In this document: in pieces, positions 8,507 through 17,290 of the stretch
How positions within the stretch are numbered: position 1 is the first letter of the stretch
How the letters are laid out: each line of letters begins with the position of its first letter
NCBI GenBank assembly: GCA_963702195.1
Contig: OY969725.1
Coordinates: forward strand, 3,162,001 to 3,226,000
DNA: 64,000 bases
Origin: AC-56 sp963702195
GTDB taxonomy: Bacteria > Actinomycetota > Thermoleophilia > Solirubrobacterales > 70-9
Direction of reading: 5' to 3'
The notes under the pieces: generated by a model
What the model was told of the DNA's origin: nothing
Seen by the model: the letters and a program-made list of their open reading frames with translations, nothing else
The model's database searches: none
Program-made: the position numbers and the translations under genes

Positions 8507-8866
8507 GTGGCGCGGGATCGCTTGGTGAAGCTGCTCGTGATCGGCACCCTCGGCGGCTTCTTCAGCGGCCTCTTCGGCGTGGGCGGGGGAACGGTCATCG
8601 TTCCCATGCTGATCTTCTGGCTTGCCTACCGCGAGCGTCAGGCCACCGGAACGAGCCTTGCCGCCATCGTGCTGATCGGCGCCTACGGGACGATTGACCA
8701 GGCGATCTACGGCAACGTCAATCCCGGCTATGCCGCGCTGGTCGGGATACCCGCTCTTGCGGGAGTCGTCTCCGGGGCCGCGGTCCAGCAGCGCATCCCC
8801 GAGCGCGCGGTCTCGCTCATGTTCGCCGCGCTCCTCGTGGCGACCGCCGCGGAGCTGATCTTCTGA
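8507..8866 (+). CDS. TauE/SafE-type transporter, N-terminal half as separate gene
   Basis: 119 residues from GTG 8507, with three to four membrane segments. It carries FSGLFGVGGGTVIVPML and TGTSLAAIVLIGAYGT, one of the two internal repeats of the TauE/SafE (DUF81) sulfite/organosulfonate or anion permease family. Full family proteins are ~250 residues with two such repeats. The second repeat is encoded by the next gene, overlapping by one base (TGATG), so a heteromeric permease is likely. The substrate is not evident. Confidence 0.85.
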   Translation: MARDRLVKLLVIGTLGGFFSGLFGVGGGTVIVPMLIFWLAYRERQATGTSLAAIVLIGAYGTIDQAIYGNVNPGYAALVGIPALAGVVSGAAVQQRIPERAVSLMFAALLVATAAELIF

Positions 8867-9270
8867 TGGAGTACGTGGCCGCAGGCGCGCTGGGATTCCT
8901 GGGAGGCATGCTCGGCGGGCTCGTCGGCGTGGGCGGCGGCGTCCTCTTCGTCCCCGCGCTGGTGATCCTCCTCGACCAGACCCAGGTCAAGGCCGAGGCC
9001 ACGTCACTGATGGCGATCGTCTTCGTGGCCGCGCTAGGCGCCTACCGCCAGTACGGGTACGGCAACGTCAGGGTCCGCGACGGACTCGTCATGGGAGGCA
9101 TAGGCGTCGTCGGCGTCGTCGGCGGCGTGGCCCTCGCGAACGCCGTCTCCGGTCGAACGCTCGAATTGATGTTCGCAGCGCTCTGTCTGGTGATCGCGGC
9201 CCAGCTGATCCGGCGGGTGCTGAAACCGAGCCGGCCCGCAGCTACAGACCGTGCTCCAGGGCCCCCTTGA
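8866..9270 (+). CDS. TauE/SafE-type transporter, C-terminal half as separate gene
   Basis: 134 residues, four membrane segments, with LGGLVGVGGGVLFVPAL and AEATSLMAIVFVAALGAY, the second TauE/SafE repeat. Its ATG shares a base with the stop of the preceding half-gene. Together the two make one full-length permease. It ends in a short basic, Pro-rich cytoplasmic tail that overlaps the convergent YhaM-like gene by 29 bases. Confidence 0.85.
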   Translation: MEYVAAGALGFLGGMLGGLVGVGGGVLFVPALVILLDQTQVKAEATSLMAIVFVAALGAYRQYGYGNVRVRDGLVMGGIGVVGVVGGVALANAVSGRTLELMFAALCLVIAAQLIRRVLKPSRPAATDRAPGPP

Positions 9271-10132
9271 CCGAGGCGTCGAGCGCGTTGAGGCGGTAGA
9301 GGGCCAGGGCCTCGGGCGAGTCGAAGCCGCGGCCACCATCGGTTCCGTGATGGGAGAGCACGCAGTTCAGGAGCGGTAGGCGGCGCTCCGCCGGCACGTC
9401 CTCCGCGGCGCCGGCGATGAGCTGGGCGCCGATCGCCAGGTGGCCGAGCATCCTGCCCTCGTCGCTCTGCTCGAACCGGGCGCCGTAGGTGAACTCGCGG
9501 GCCTTGCCGACGTCGTGCAGCAGCGCCGCGGCCATCAGCAGGTCGGAGTCGAGGCGAGGGTGCAGCTGGCAGAGATCGGTGACCAGCGTGCCGACGGAGA
9601 CGGTGTGCTCGAGGAGTCCTCCGAGGTAGGAGTGGTGGCCGGCGCGGGTACAAGGGGCGCGCCGAAAGTCCTCGGCGACCGGACCGCCCAGCAGGAGCCG
9701 CGCCACCGGTCGCAGCAGCGCGGGGTCGTAGATCTCGCGCGCCAGGTGCTCGAGAAAGCCCTCCAGCTCCTCGACCGAGCGATAGGCAGCGGGCAGAAAC
9801 TCCGCCGGGTCGTAGGTCCCGGGCTTCAGGCGCTCGACGTCGTCGAGCTCAGCCACCATCTCGCCGCGAAAGCGCTCCAGCCGCCCGCGAACGCGGACCG
9901 CGTCGCCGCTTTCAAAGCGCAGCCCGATCCGGTCGGCCTCGCGGAACACCCTGGCCGAGAGCGTGCCGGTCGGGTCGCGAAGCTCGACCGACAGGTAGGA
10001 ACCGCCGTTGCGCGACGTCAGGCGATCCTTCCGCAGGCAGCCGAAGCGCCCCTCGAACCGGCGTCCCGGGCGGAGGTCCGCCACCCTCGGCGAGGGCCGC
10101 GTATCCGTGGTCGGAGCGGTTGCAGCTTCCAT
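9242..10132 (-). CDS. OB-fold/HD-domain phosphohydrolase, YhaM-like (paralog 1)
   Basis: 296 residues from ATG 10132. N-terminal OB-fold nucleic-acid-binding region (RFGCLRKDRLTSRNGGSYLS through VRGRLERFRGE), then an HD domain with GGLLEHTVSVG, the HD pair in AAALLHDVGKA, and LSHHG. This is the architecture of YhaM-type 3'-5' exoribonucleases. A second gene of the same type is at 47559. The longer frame to 10348 overlaps the divergent PAC2 gene and is rejected. RNA or ssDNA as substrate is inferred from the family. Confidence 0.85.
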   Translation of the reverse strand: MEAATAPTTDTRPSPRVADLRPGRRFEGRFGCLRKDRLTSRNGGSYLSVELRDPTGTLSARVFREADRIGLRFESGDAVRVRGRLERFRGEMVAELDDVERLKPGTYDPAEFLPAAYRSVEELEGFLEHLAREIYDPALLRPVARLLLGGPVAEDFRRAPCTRAGHHSYLGGLLEHTVSVGTLVTDLCQLHPRLDSDLLMAAALLHDVGKAREFTYGARFEQSDEGRMLGHLAIGAQLIAGAAEDVPAERRLPLLNCVLSHHGTDGGRGFDSPEALALYRLNALDASVKGALEHGL

Positions 10133-10193
10133 GCCTCGATGGTGACCGCGAGGCCGGACGGCCCAACCCGCGCAGCGCTCCCGTTTGAACGAA

Positions 10194-10199
10194 TAGGCT
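10194..10199 (+). promoter_or_regulatory. -10 box TAGGCT, predicted leaderless start of PAC2 gene
   Basis: TAGGCT ends 6 bases before the GTG at 10206; no ribosome site is possible in that space. Confidence 0.5.
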
Positions 10200-10205
10200 C
10201 GCGTC

Positions 10206-11075
10206 GTGGAACCGATCCTTTGGGAAGGCGATCTCCCCAAGCTCCGCTCGCCGACGCTCGTATGCGCGTTCGCGGGCTGGAATGACGCGGCGAGCGCCGC
10301 CAGCACCGCCCTCGAGGCCATGGCCGCGTCGCTCGATCCGGAGGTCACCGCAAGGATCGACCCCGAGGAGTTCTACGACTTCCAGGTCAACCGGCCGACT
10401 ATCCGGCTGGTCGAGGGTCAGACGCGGGAGGTCGACTGGCCGGCAAACACGCTCCTGTCGGTTCGCGTGCCCACCGCGGAGCGGGATCTCGTGCTGCTGA
10501 GCGGCGTGGAGCCCAACCTGCGCTGGCGGACCTTCGCCGATTCGATCGTCTCCGCCGCCGAGCAGCTCGGGGTCCGGATGGTCGTCTCGCTCGGTGCCCT
10601 GATGGCCGACGTCGCCCATACGCGGCCCGTGCCGATCACCGGCCTGGCGTCCGACCCGGAGCTCGTCGAGCAGCTCGGCATGAGCCGCTCGAGCTACGAG
10701 GGTCCAACGGGGATCGTCGGCGTCATCCACGACTCGTGCCGGCGCCACAGCATGACGTCGGCGAGCCTGTGGGCGGCGGTCCCCCACTACGTGGCCGCGG
10801 TGCCCAACCCCAAGGCGGCGCTCGCGCTGCTTCGCCGTCTCGAGGGGCTGACCGGGATCGCCGTCGAGGCCTCCGAGCTCGAGGACGCCTCCGAGCGCTT
10901 CACCGAGCAGGTGGACCAGGCCGTCTCGGCCAACCCCGAGATCGAGGAGCTGGTGGCGAACCTCGAGGCCTCCCAGGAGGAGGACTACGAGATCAGCCAG
11001 AACATGCCGTCTGCCGACGACCTCGCCCAGGACTTCCAGCGCTTCCTACGGCAGCGCGGCCGGGAAGAGAACTAG
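10206..11075 (+). CDS. PAC2-family protein
   Basis: 289 residues with the PAC2 (proteasome assembly chaperone 2) fold signature: FAGWNDAASAAS near the N terminus, LLSGVEPNLRWRTF, SLGALMADVAHTRPVPITG and LWAAVPHYVAAVPNPKAAL. The C terminus is a long acidic helix. In actinobacteria PAC2 proteins are widespread and of unproven function; they occur with or without a 20S proteasome. No proteasome gene is in this window. It is divergent from the YhaM-like gene and convergent with the NmrA-like gene. Confidence 0.88.
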   Translation: MEPILWEGDLPKLRSPTLVCAFAGWNDAASAASTALEAMAASLDPEVTARIDPEEFYDFQVNRPTIRLVEGQTREVDWPANTLLSVRVPTAERDLVLLSGVEPNLRWRTFADSIVSAAEQLGVRMVVSLGALMADVAHTRPVPITGLASDPELVEQLGMSRSSYEGPTGIVGVIHDSCRRHSMTSASLWAAVPHYVAAVPNPKAALALLRRLEGLTGIAVEASELEDASERFTEQVDQAVSANPEIEELVANLEASQEEDYEISQNMPSADDLAQDFQRFLRQRGREEN

Positions 11076-11142
11076 GCACAACTAAACGAACGCGCGCGTG
11101 CCGTCGGCCCGCGGACGCGACGCCAACGGCCGTCGGCTGGCC

Positions 11143-12003
11143 TCAGGCCTCGAACGCGTCGCGGTGGGCCTCGATCCACTCGGAGACGCTCGTGGGGTCG
11201 TCGCCGGTCAACTCGCGGTAGGTATCGGTGACGAGCGCCGCGTCGCCTCGCTTCCAGGCGCGGAAGTGCAGGATCATCTTGATATCGACCTCCTCCGGTG
11301 ACATCCCGGTCTGCTCGACGATCAAGTTGCGGAAATCGTCCTCGGACAAGTCGTTGTAGGCGATCTCGCGGCCCAGGAGCCGGGTGAATCGCTCCGCCAC
11401 CTCCGAGAGGGAGAGCGCCTCCGGCCCCGTGATCTCGTAGTTGCGCCCGTCCTCGTCGCGCTCCGTCAGGATCACCGCGGCGGCTCGGCCCACGTCGTCG
11501 GCCGCGACGTGCCCGACCTTGCCGTCGCCGGCGCACGCGAACATGCCGTTGACCTCCCGGATCGCCCCCGCCTGAGAGAGCAAGCTCGTCTCCATCACCG
11601 AGTTCGGCGAGACCAGCGCCCACGCCAGGCCGGATGCCTCGACCGCCTCGATGCTCGACCGGTGCATGACGTCGAGCGGATCGCCGCGGTGCTTCACGGC
11701 CCCGTACAGCTTCACGAGACGCCGAGTGCCCGCGCGCTGCGCGGCCGCCAGCACGTTCGCCTCGCGGTCGGCAACGCGATCGTCCATCGGTGAGATCAAG
11801 AACACGGTGTCAACGCCGGCGAGCGGCGCTTCGAGCGAATCGGGCCGGTCCATGTCGCCGACAACGGGCTCGACCCCCGGCCGTCGCAGGGAGTCGGCCT
11901 GATCGTCGCTGTGGACAAGGGCACGCACGGGAACGCCGCGGCCCGCGAGCTCACCCACGGTCCGGCTTCCGAACATGCCCGCTGCTCCAGTCACCAGGAT
12001 CAT
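11143..12003 (-). CDS. NmrA-like NAD(P)-binding protein (atypical SDR)
   Basis: 286 residues. Rossmann glycine motif VTGAAGMFGSRTV at the N terminus, then ALVHSDDQ and DTVFLISPMDD. The usual Tyr-x-x-x-Lys of active SDRs is not at its place (KLYGAVKHRG instead), as in the atypical SDR5 / NmrA group, whose members act as NAD(P)H sensors or quinone/flavin-like reductases. The ATG at 12003 follows a good ribosome site (GAGGAGG). It is convergent with the PAC2 gene and lies downstream of the helicase-nuclease gene. Confidence 0.85.
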   Translation of the reverse strand: MILVTGAAGMFGSRTVGELAGRGVPVRALVHSDDQADSLRRPGVEPVVGDMDRPDSLEAPLAGVDTVFLISPMDDRVADREANVLAAAQRAGTRRLVKLYGAVKHRGDPLDVMHRSSIEAVEASGLAWALVSPNSVMETSLLSQAGAIREVNGMFACAGDGKVGHVAADDVGRAAAVILTERDEDGRNYEITGPEALSLSEVAERFTRLLGREIAYNDLSEDDFRNLIVEQTGMSPEEVDIKMILHFRAWKRGDAALVTDTYRELTGDDPTSVSEWIEAHRDAFEA

Positions 12004-12036
12004 CTGTGCCTCCTCAAGGTCGCCCCCACGAGCAAT

Positions 12037-15000
12037 CTACGCCTCTGCCGCCGGGCAGATCAGGCGGTAGTCGCACCATGAGCAGATCTCATAAGAGGGC
12101 CGCGGCTCGAAGTCCTGGCCCTCGATCCCGGCGCCCACCTCGAGCACCGTCCGCTCCACCCGTTCGGCGTCGTCGGGAGCCGCCGGCATTTCGACGCGCT
12201 CGTCCGCCAGCACGTACCAGTAGCTGCCGGTGTCGGCCTCGATTTCCCACGCGGAGCGCGCGGCGAGGCGGTAGAGGGCGAGCTGTACGTCCTCGCCCTG
12301 GCCGGTGCGCTGCTCGCCGGTCTTGTAGTCGATCAGCTCGTAGCCGCCGTCCGGTCGCTTGTCGACCCGGTCGACCCGGCCGCGGAGCTGATGGTCGCCG
12401 ATCGCGAACGAGAACCCCCGCTCGAGCCACACCGGGCTCGACGAGGCACTGCGCTCCCGCTCGTGGTAGCGGGCGAGGGCCGCGACCGCCCGGTCGCGGT
12501 ACTGGAGCTCGTCGTCGGAGGAGCCGAACCCGGTTCGTCGCCAGCCCGCCTCGAACAGGAACAGGAGGCGATCGAGGGTGCCCGGCGCCCCGGAGCCCGG
12601 GCGGGAGCCCGCCCCGGCGTCGCCAAGCGCGCCGGCTCGCATGGCCTCGGTGTGGAAGCGCTCGAGGACCTGGTGGATGAGGATCCCGAAGCGCTGGTTG
12701 ATAGTCGGCTCCCGGGGGATCGCGAAGACGCGCGCGAACTTGTACTTGAGTGGGCAGGTGCGGTACAGGTCGATGTCGGAGGCCGAGAGCGCCAGGCCGT
12801 CGCCCCGGCGAGGGATGAACTGCTCGAGCGAGGGCTCGCGGCGGGCGGCCACCAGCTCGCGACGCGCGGTTGCGTCCCGCTCCTCGGCGACCACGTACTC
12901 GTCGAGCGCGGACGCCTCGAGCGCCGCCCGCTGCTCGGGAGAGGCGGCTCGCCCCAGGAGCTCGTTCAGGGTCGCGATCGTCTCGACCGCGGGCTCCGTG
13001 CCGGGTCGCTGGACCAGGGCCGCCAGCTTGATCAGCTCCAGGTAGCGCGCGACCGCCTGCGTCACGTCCTCGGCCGTGTCCAGGCGCATCTCCGACAGTG
13101 CGGACCCGGCGCGCCACGACGACTCGAGCACCTCGTCGCGGAGCATGCGGTAAGTGGAGTGAAGGCCCTCCGCCGGGCCGAAGAGCTCCTCCTCGTGGAT
13201 CTCCTCCTCGGCCTCCAGCGCGTCGCGGGCGGCCTCGTAGAAAGGCGAGGGGGCCACCTGCCCGTCGGCGGCGCGCTCCGGCCACGACATCACGAGCGCC
13301 TGGCTGGCCCGGGTCATCGACAGGTAGGCGAGTCGGGCTCGGGCGGCCCTGGTCGCCTCCTCTCCCTCGACCGCGGCCACCGCACCCGGGATCAGGCTCC
13401 GCGGCAGCCATCCTGCGGCCGAGTCGCGTGCGGGAAGCGCTCCGCGATGAAGGCCCAGGACGTAGACGTGCTCGAACTCGAGGCCCTTGACCTGCTCCGG
13501 CTCGGCCAGGACGACCGATCCGCCCGGAGCGGTCGCCGCATCGTCGGGGTCGAGCTCCCCGGCGTCCGCGACGGCCGTCAGGTGCCGGACGAAGTCGCGA
13601 ACGGAGCCGCGCGGCTCACGGCGGGTCCAGGCGGCGGCGAGCTCCGACAGTCGCGAGAGGCTCTGCAGGCGCTCGGCGGCCTCCGGCGTCGCGACGAAGA
13701 GCCGGTGTCGCCGCAGGCCGATGCGCTCGATCAGGCGGCGGACGAAGACATCGGCTCGCATCTCCTCCATGGCGGCGGACGCCGAGCGCTGGAGCTTTCC
13801 GAAGGCCTTGATCCGATCGCGCGCCTCCGGCGGGAGCTGCGGGCTCTCGAGGGCGGCGTCGAGCGCCGAGATCATGTCCAGCTTGCGCCGCCGGGCGATT
13901 GCGGTGCAGCGGGCGAGGTCGATCGAGCGCAGCTCGACGGGCGGGCGGGTGAGCGCCCGCACCACCGCGGCCGAGTCCGTGGGGTCGGCCAGCATCCGCA
14001 GCCAGGCGAGCACGTCGCGCACCTCCGGGCGCTGGAAGAGCGCAGCATCCCCCGCGAACCGGAACGGCACGGCCCGCTCCTCGAGGGCGGCCGCCGCCAG
14101 GCGCGCCTCCCGCCACCCCGAGCCCACGATCACGCAGACCGCCTCCGGCCGAACCTCTCCCGCGGCGAGCAGGTGCTCGATCTCACGCCCGGTCGCCTGC
14201 GCCTCCGCTCGCTCCGTGGTGCAGCGCCAGAAGCGCACCAGCGATTCGCCTCCACGGTCCTGGCCGCCGGGATCCGGAGCGCCATCCCCGGCAAGGGCGG
14301 CAACCGCGCCCGCGGCGCGCGCCACGTCCGGGCCGAAGCGACGCGGGCGGTCGAGCACCACGTGCTCCGCCTCCGGGTATCGCTCCATGAACGACGGCCC
14401 GGGGTCCACGGCGGCGGCCGGGGGGCGGCGGATGGACTGCGCCGTGTCGCACGCGCAGACGAGGTTCTGGTGCTCGGCGACCGCGTCGATCAGGGCGCGG
14501 TGGGCAGCCCCGGCGTCCTCGAGCTCGTCGACCATCACGAACGGGAAGCGGGTCGAGACCTCCCGCCGCACATCGGGCCGCTCGCGAAGGAGCCGCTCCA
14601 GCTCGATCACGAGGTCGCCGGCGTCCAGGCTCCCGCTCTCGCGCAGGATCCGGTCGTGGCTGGCGTAGAGCTCCGCGAACTCGCGCTCGCGGCGGGCGCG
14701 CTCCTTGTCCTGCGCGACCGCCGACTCGCGTTCGCGCTCCTCGGCCCAGTCCCGCAGCCTCGCCGGTGCGATTCCCTCCGCCTTCAAAGCGTCGATTCGC
14801 CGCAGCAAGCGCGCCAGGAGGCCCGCCGGGTTGCCGCGGATCTCGTGACGGCGAAGCGAGAGGTCATCCAGATGGTCGAGGAGCAGCGCCAGCCGGTCGG
14901 CGAGGCGGACCGTGGCGAAGAAGGGATCGAGGCCGGCCTCGAGCGCGTACTCGCTCAGCAGGCGCTCGGCGGCCGACTCGTAGGTCGCGATCCAGAGCTC

Positions 15001-15255
15001 CTCATAGGGCGGGTCCACCAGCGCGCCGGCCCGCGCCCGCAGCCTCGTCGCTCCCGCGCGTGAACGGGTCAGGATCAGGACGTACTGGGGCTCCACCCCG
15101 GCAGCCGCGAGGCTCTCAAGCCGGCGGGCCAGCGCCTCGCTTCGACCAGTCCCGGCCGCTCCGGAGAGGAGCAATGGGCCCTCACGGTGACCGATTACGC
15201 GCGCCTGAGGATCGGTCGGCGCGGGTTGCGGTCCCGGTGGGCTCTCTGCCTCCAT
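12037..15255 (-). CDS. AdnA-like UvrD helicase with C-terminal RecB-type nuclease
   Basis: 1072 residues from ATG 15255. N-terminal SF1 helicase fold: Walker A reads SGAAGTGRSEAL, with Arg38 where Lys is invariant; motif II reads VDELEDAG instead of VDEFQD; the motif III Gln region is CDTAQSIRRP; motif V is KGLEFEHVYVLGLHRGALP; motif VI is YLSMTRASQAL. The C-terminal PD-(D/E)XK nuclease appears intact: SDIDLYRTCPLKYKF, GILIHQVLERFH, GRVDRVD, IDYKTG, QLALYRLA and a final cysteine set (ICSWCDYRLIC) that with the upstream Cys would hold an Fe-S cluster. The layout matches AdnA of the mycobacterial AdnAB double-strand-break resection complex. The partner AdnB is not in the window. The motor is probably weak or inactive (inference). 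Confidence 0.85.
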   Translation of the reverse strand: MEAESPPGPQPAPTDPQARVIGHREGPLLLSGAAGTGRSEALARRLESLAAAGVEPQYVLILTRSRAGATRLRARAGALVDPPYEELWIATYESAAERLLSEYALEAGLDPFFATVRLADRLALLLDHLDDLSLRRHEIRGNPAGLLARLLRRIDALKAEGIAPARLRDWAEERERESAVAQDKERARREREFAELYASHDRILRESGSLDAGDLVIELERLLRERPDVRREVSTRFPFVMVDELEDAGAAHRALIDAVAEHQNLVCACDTAQSIRRPPAAAVDPGPSFMERYPEAEHVVLDRPRRFGPDVARAAGAVAALAGDGAPDPGGQDRGGESLVRFWRCTTERAEAQATGREIEHLLAAGEVRPEAVCVIVGSGWREARLAAAALEERAVPFRFAGDAALFQRPEVRDVLAWLRMLADPTDSAAVVRALTRPPVELRSIDLARCTAIARRRKLDMISALDAALESPQLPPEARDRIKAFGKLQRSASAAMEEMRADVFVRRLIERIGLRRHRLFVATPEAAERLQSLSRLSELAAAWTRREPRGSVRDFVRHLTAVADAGELDPDDAATAPGGSVVLAEPEQVKGLEFEHVYVLGLHRGALPARDSAAGWLPRSLIPGAVAAVEGEEATRAARARLAYLSMTRASQALVMSWPERAADGQVAPSPFYEAARDALEAEEEIHEEELFGPAEGLHSTYRMLRDEVLESSWRAGSALSEMRLDTAEDVTQAVARYLELIKLAALVQRPGTEPAVETIATLNELLGRAASPEQRAALEASALDEYVVAEERDATARRELVAARREPSLEQFIPRRGDGLALSASDIDLYRTCPLKYKFARVFAIPREPTINQRFGILIHQVLERFHTEAMRAGALGDAGAGSRPGSGAPGTLDRLLFLFEAGWRRTGFGSSDDELQYRDRAVAALARYHERERSASSSPVWLERGFSFAIGDHQLRGRVDRVDKRPDGGYELIDYKTGEQRTGQGEDVQLALYRLAARSAWEIEADTGSYWYVLADERVEMPAAPDDAERVERTVLEVGAGIEGQDFEPRPSYEICSWCDYRLICPAAEA

Positions 15256-15262
15256 CCGGCTA

Positions 15263-15268
15263 ACGCTA
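15263..15268 (-). promoter_or_regulatory. -10 box TAGCGT, predicted leaderless start of helicase-nuclease gene
   Basis: Read on the minus strand, TAGCGT ends 7 bases before the ATG at 15255. This supports that start over the longer frame to 15300. Confidence 0.5.
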
Positions 15269-15301
15269 GCGCCTGCACGAGGGCCTGCCGGGGCCGGCAA
15301 C

Positions 15302-15307
15302 TAGCAT
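15302..15307 (+). promoter_or_regulatory. -10 box TAGCAT, predicted leaderless start of IMPase-like gene
   Basis: TAGCAT ends 6 bases before GTG 15314. The two divergent promoters (15263 and 15302) share a gap of under 60 bases. Confidence 0.5.
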
Positions 15308-15313
15308 GGTGGC

Positions 15314-16207
15314 GTGGCCCGCAGGCAGACCTCTGAAGCGGACACCAGCGCTTCCGCGGCGGGCGAGGTGACCGGCGCCGATTGGCTCGGTGCCTGCCGG
15401 CGGATGGTCGCCGCGCAGCGCGAGCTCTTCGCGGAGAAACGCAGCATCGCCGCCCGGACCGTCTACGACGGAGTCGGAGAGGGCGGCGACCGGACACTGG
15501 CCATCGACCGCCGCAGCGAGGACATCGTCTTCGCGGAGCTGGAGCGCCTGAGCGACGACGGGCTCGAGTTCACGGCGATCTCCGAGGAGCGCGGCGAGGT
15601 CCGGTTTGGCGACGGCGGCTCGGGGGCCTCCGTGGTCATCGACCCCCTCGACGGCTCCCTGAACGCGCGGCGCATGCTCCCGTCGTTCTCGCTCAGCATC
15701 GCCGTGGCGTCCGGTTCCACGATGGCCGACGTGGATGTGGGCTACGTGTACGACTTCGGCTCCGGCGAGGAGTACTTCGCGCGCCGCGGCAAGGGTGCGC
15801 AGGTGAACGAAGAGCCGCTGCGCGCCCAGGGGCCGGGGTTCGGGCTCGAAGTGGTCGGCCTTGAGGGAGCCAAGCCGGAGCGGCTGATCCCGGTCCTCGA
15901 CGCTCTCCAGGGGAAGGCGTTCCGCATGCGCTCGGTCGGTTCGATCGCGATCTCGCTGTGCTACGTGGGCGGGGGTCGCTTCGACGCCATGCTCACAGGC
16001 CGCGCGTGCCGCTCCGTCGACGCCGCGGCCGGCCAGCTGATCGCCCGCGAGGCAGGCGCGGTGGTGGCCTTCGCGGGGGAGGGCCTTGGTGTGAGCCTGG
16101 ACCTCGACGCCCGCTACCACGTGGCCGCGGGGCTCGATCCCGAGATGCTCGCAACCGTGCTCGAGGCTCAGGTCTTCGCCGAGCCGGCGCCCGAGCCCGC
16201 GGGCTGA
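15314..16207 (+). CDS. Inositol monophosphatase-family phosphatase
   Basis: 297 residues. Metal site motifs: SEERGEV for the first Glu pair, VIDPLDGSLNARR (residues 108-120) for the Asp-Pro-Leu-Asp-Gly core, and SVDAAAGQLIAREAGA for the last Asp. The glycine-rich SIAVASGS and RSVGSIAISL strands also fit. The variant DGSLN and the weak first motif place it nearer the archaeal-type IMPase/FBPase-like group than SuhB. Substrate could be inositol-1-phosphate or fructose-1,6-bisphosphate. The next gene starts three bases after its stop. Confidence 0.85.
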   Translation: MARRQTSEADTSASAAGEVTGADWLGACRRMVAAQRELFAEKRSIAARTVYDGVGEGGDRTLAIDRRSEDIVFAELERLSDDGLEFTAISEERGEVRFGDGGSGASVVIDPLDGSLNARRMLPSFSLSIAVASGSTMADVDVGYVYDFGSGEEYFARRGKGAQVNEEPLRAQGPGFGLEVVGLEGAKPERLIPVLDALQGKAFRMRSVGSIAISLCYVGGGRFDAMLTGRACRSVDAAAGQLIAREAGAVVAFAGEGLGVSLDLDARYHVAAGLDPEMLATVLEAQVFAEPAPEPAG

Positions 16208-16209
16208 CC

Positions 16210-17286
16210 ATGGATCGGTTCGTCGACTGGAGCCTGGCCCAGCGCGTGGCTATCGGCGTTGCCGGCGGTGGAACCGACCCGGGCTACTTCTCGGGCCCCG
16301 CGGTTGAATCCGCCTGCGAGGAGGCCCTCGGCCTGGTGGCTGAGTACACGCGTCTGCGCCCCGCCCGTCCCATTCCTGCGCCGGAGGTGGTCGACCGAGC
16401 CGAGTGGGCGCGAGTCGGCCTGGGAACGCTGCGCGAGGTCTCGCACGAGTTCGAGCTGCGCATCGCCGGCGGGATCAACGCACCGGGGCCCCTGGGTGGC
16501 ATGGCCCGCTCGCTCGCCGGAGCTGCGGCCGGGGCCGAGGCCGGGATCGCGGTGGGCTACGGGGCGCGCAAGGTCCTCGGCCAGTACGACGTCGCGATCG
16601 TCCAGTCCGACCGCCCGGAGCGGCTGCTGTTCGTCGGGCCGAACCTCGCCGGCACGCACCTCCAGCTCGGCGAAGCGCCGGAGGTGTTCCTGAAGTGGAT
16701 CGCGATCCACGAGACGACCCACGCGGTGCAGTTCACCTCCGTGCCGTGGCTCCGAGGCCACCTGGCGGGCCTCCTCCAGCAGCTCATCGACGGCGCCGCG
16801 GCGCAGATGGACCGGGCGTCGCTGCAGGGGCTCGCCAAGGGCGTGCTCACCAGCGACCCCCGCAAGACGATCAGGTCACTCCTCCAAGGCGATCTCGCTC
16901 GGGTGCTGGCCGGGCCGGAGCAGGCTCAGGTCCTCGACCGGCTGCAGGCGGCGATGTCGGTGATCGAGGGGCACGCGGAGCACGTGATGGACGCTGCCGG
17001 CGCAGCGACCGAGCCCGGCTACGCCCGGCTGCGCGAACGCCTCGACATGCGGCGAGCCCGCCGCGGTGGCCTCGGCGAGGTCGTCTCGAGGCTCCTGGGC
17101 ATGGAGCTGAAGCTCCGCCAGTACAAGCTGGGCAAGTCGTTCTGCGACGCGGTCGCCGAGGAGGGCGGCATCGAGGGACTCAACCGGGTGTGGACCGGCC
17201 CCGAGGTGCTGCCGACGGCCGAGGAGCTCGAGCACCCGTCACGGTGGCTCGAGCGAGTCGACCAAACCACCGTTTCCGCGGCCTGA
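16210..17286 (+). CDS. Zinc-dependent metalloprotease, DUF2342/zincin family
   Basis: 358 residues. HETTH at 167-171 (HExxH zinc site) with the nearby VIEGHAEHVMD segment supplying a third ligand, as in the actinobacterial DUF2342 zincin-like family. The region around EVSHEFELRIAGGIN and NLAGTHLQLGEAPEVFLKWIAIHE is highly typical of it. No signal peptide. The family is nearly restricted to actinobacteria and its substrate is not established. It follows the IMPase gene by two bases, so it is in an operon with it. Confidence 0.88.
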   Translation: MDRFVDWSLAQRVAIGVAGGGTDPGYFSGPAVESACEEALGLVAEYTRLRPARPIPAPEVVDRAEWARVGLGTLREVSHEFELRIAGGINAPGPLGGMARSLAGAAAGAEAGIAVGYGARKVLGQYDVAIVQSDRPERLLFVGPNLAGTHLQLGEAPEVFLKWIAIHETTHAVQFTSVPWLRGHLAGLLQQLIDGAAAQMDRASLQGLAKGVLTSDPRKTIRSLLQGDLARVLAGPEQAQVLDRLQAAMSVIEGHAEHVMDAAGAATEPGYARLRERLDMRRARRGGLGEVVSRLLGMELKLRQYKLGKSFCDAVAEEGGIEGLNRVWTGPEVLPTAEELEHPSRWLERVDQTTVSAA

Positions 17287-17290
17287 AGAA

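Noticed and set aside
10206..11075. Proteasome gene cluster around the PAC2 gene and pafBC
   Set aside because: No proteasome subunit, Pup, Dop or ARC gene occurs in the window.
12391..15063. 890-residue plus-strand ORF
   Set aside because: Antisense to the AdnA-like gene; composition of Arg/Gly/Ala typical of a high-GC shadow and no recognisable domain.
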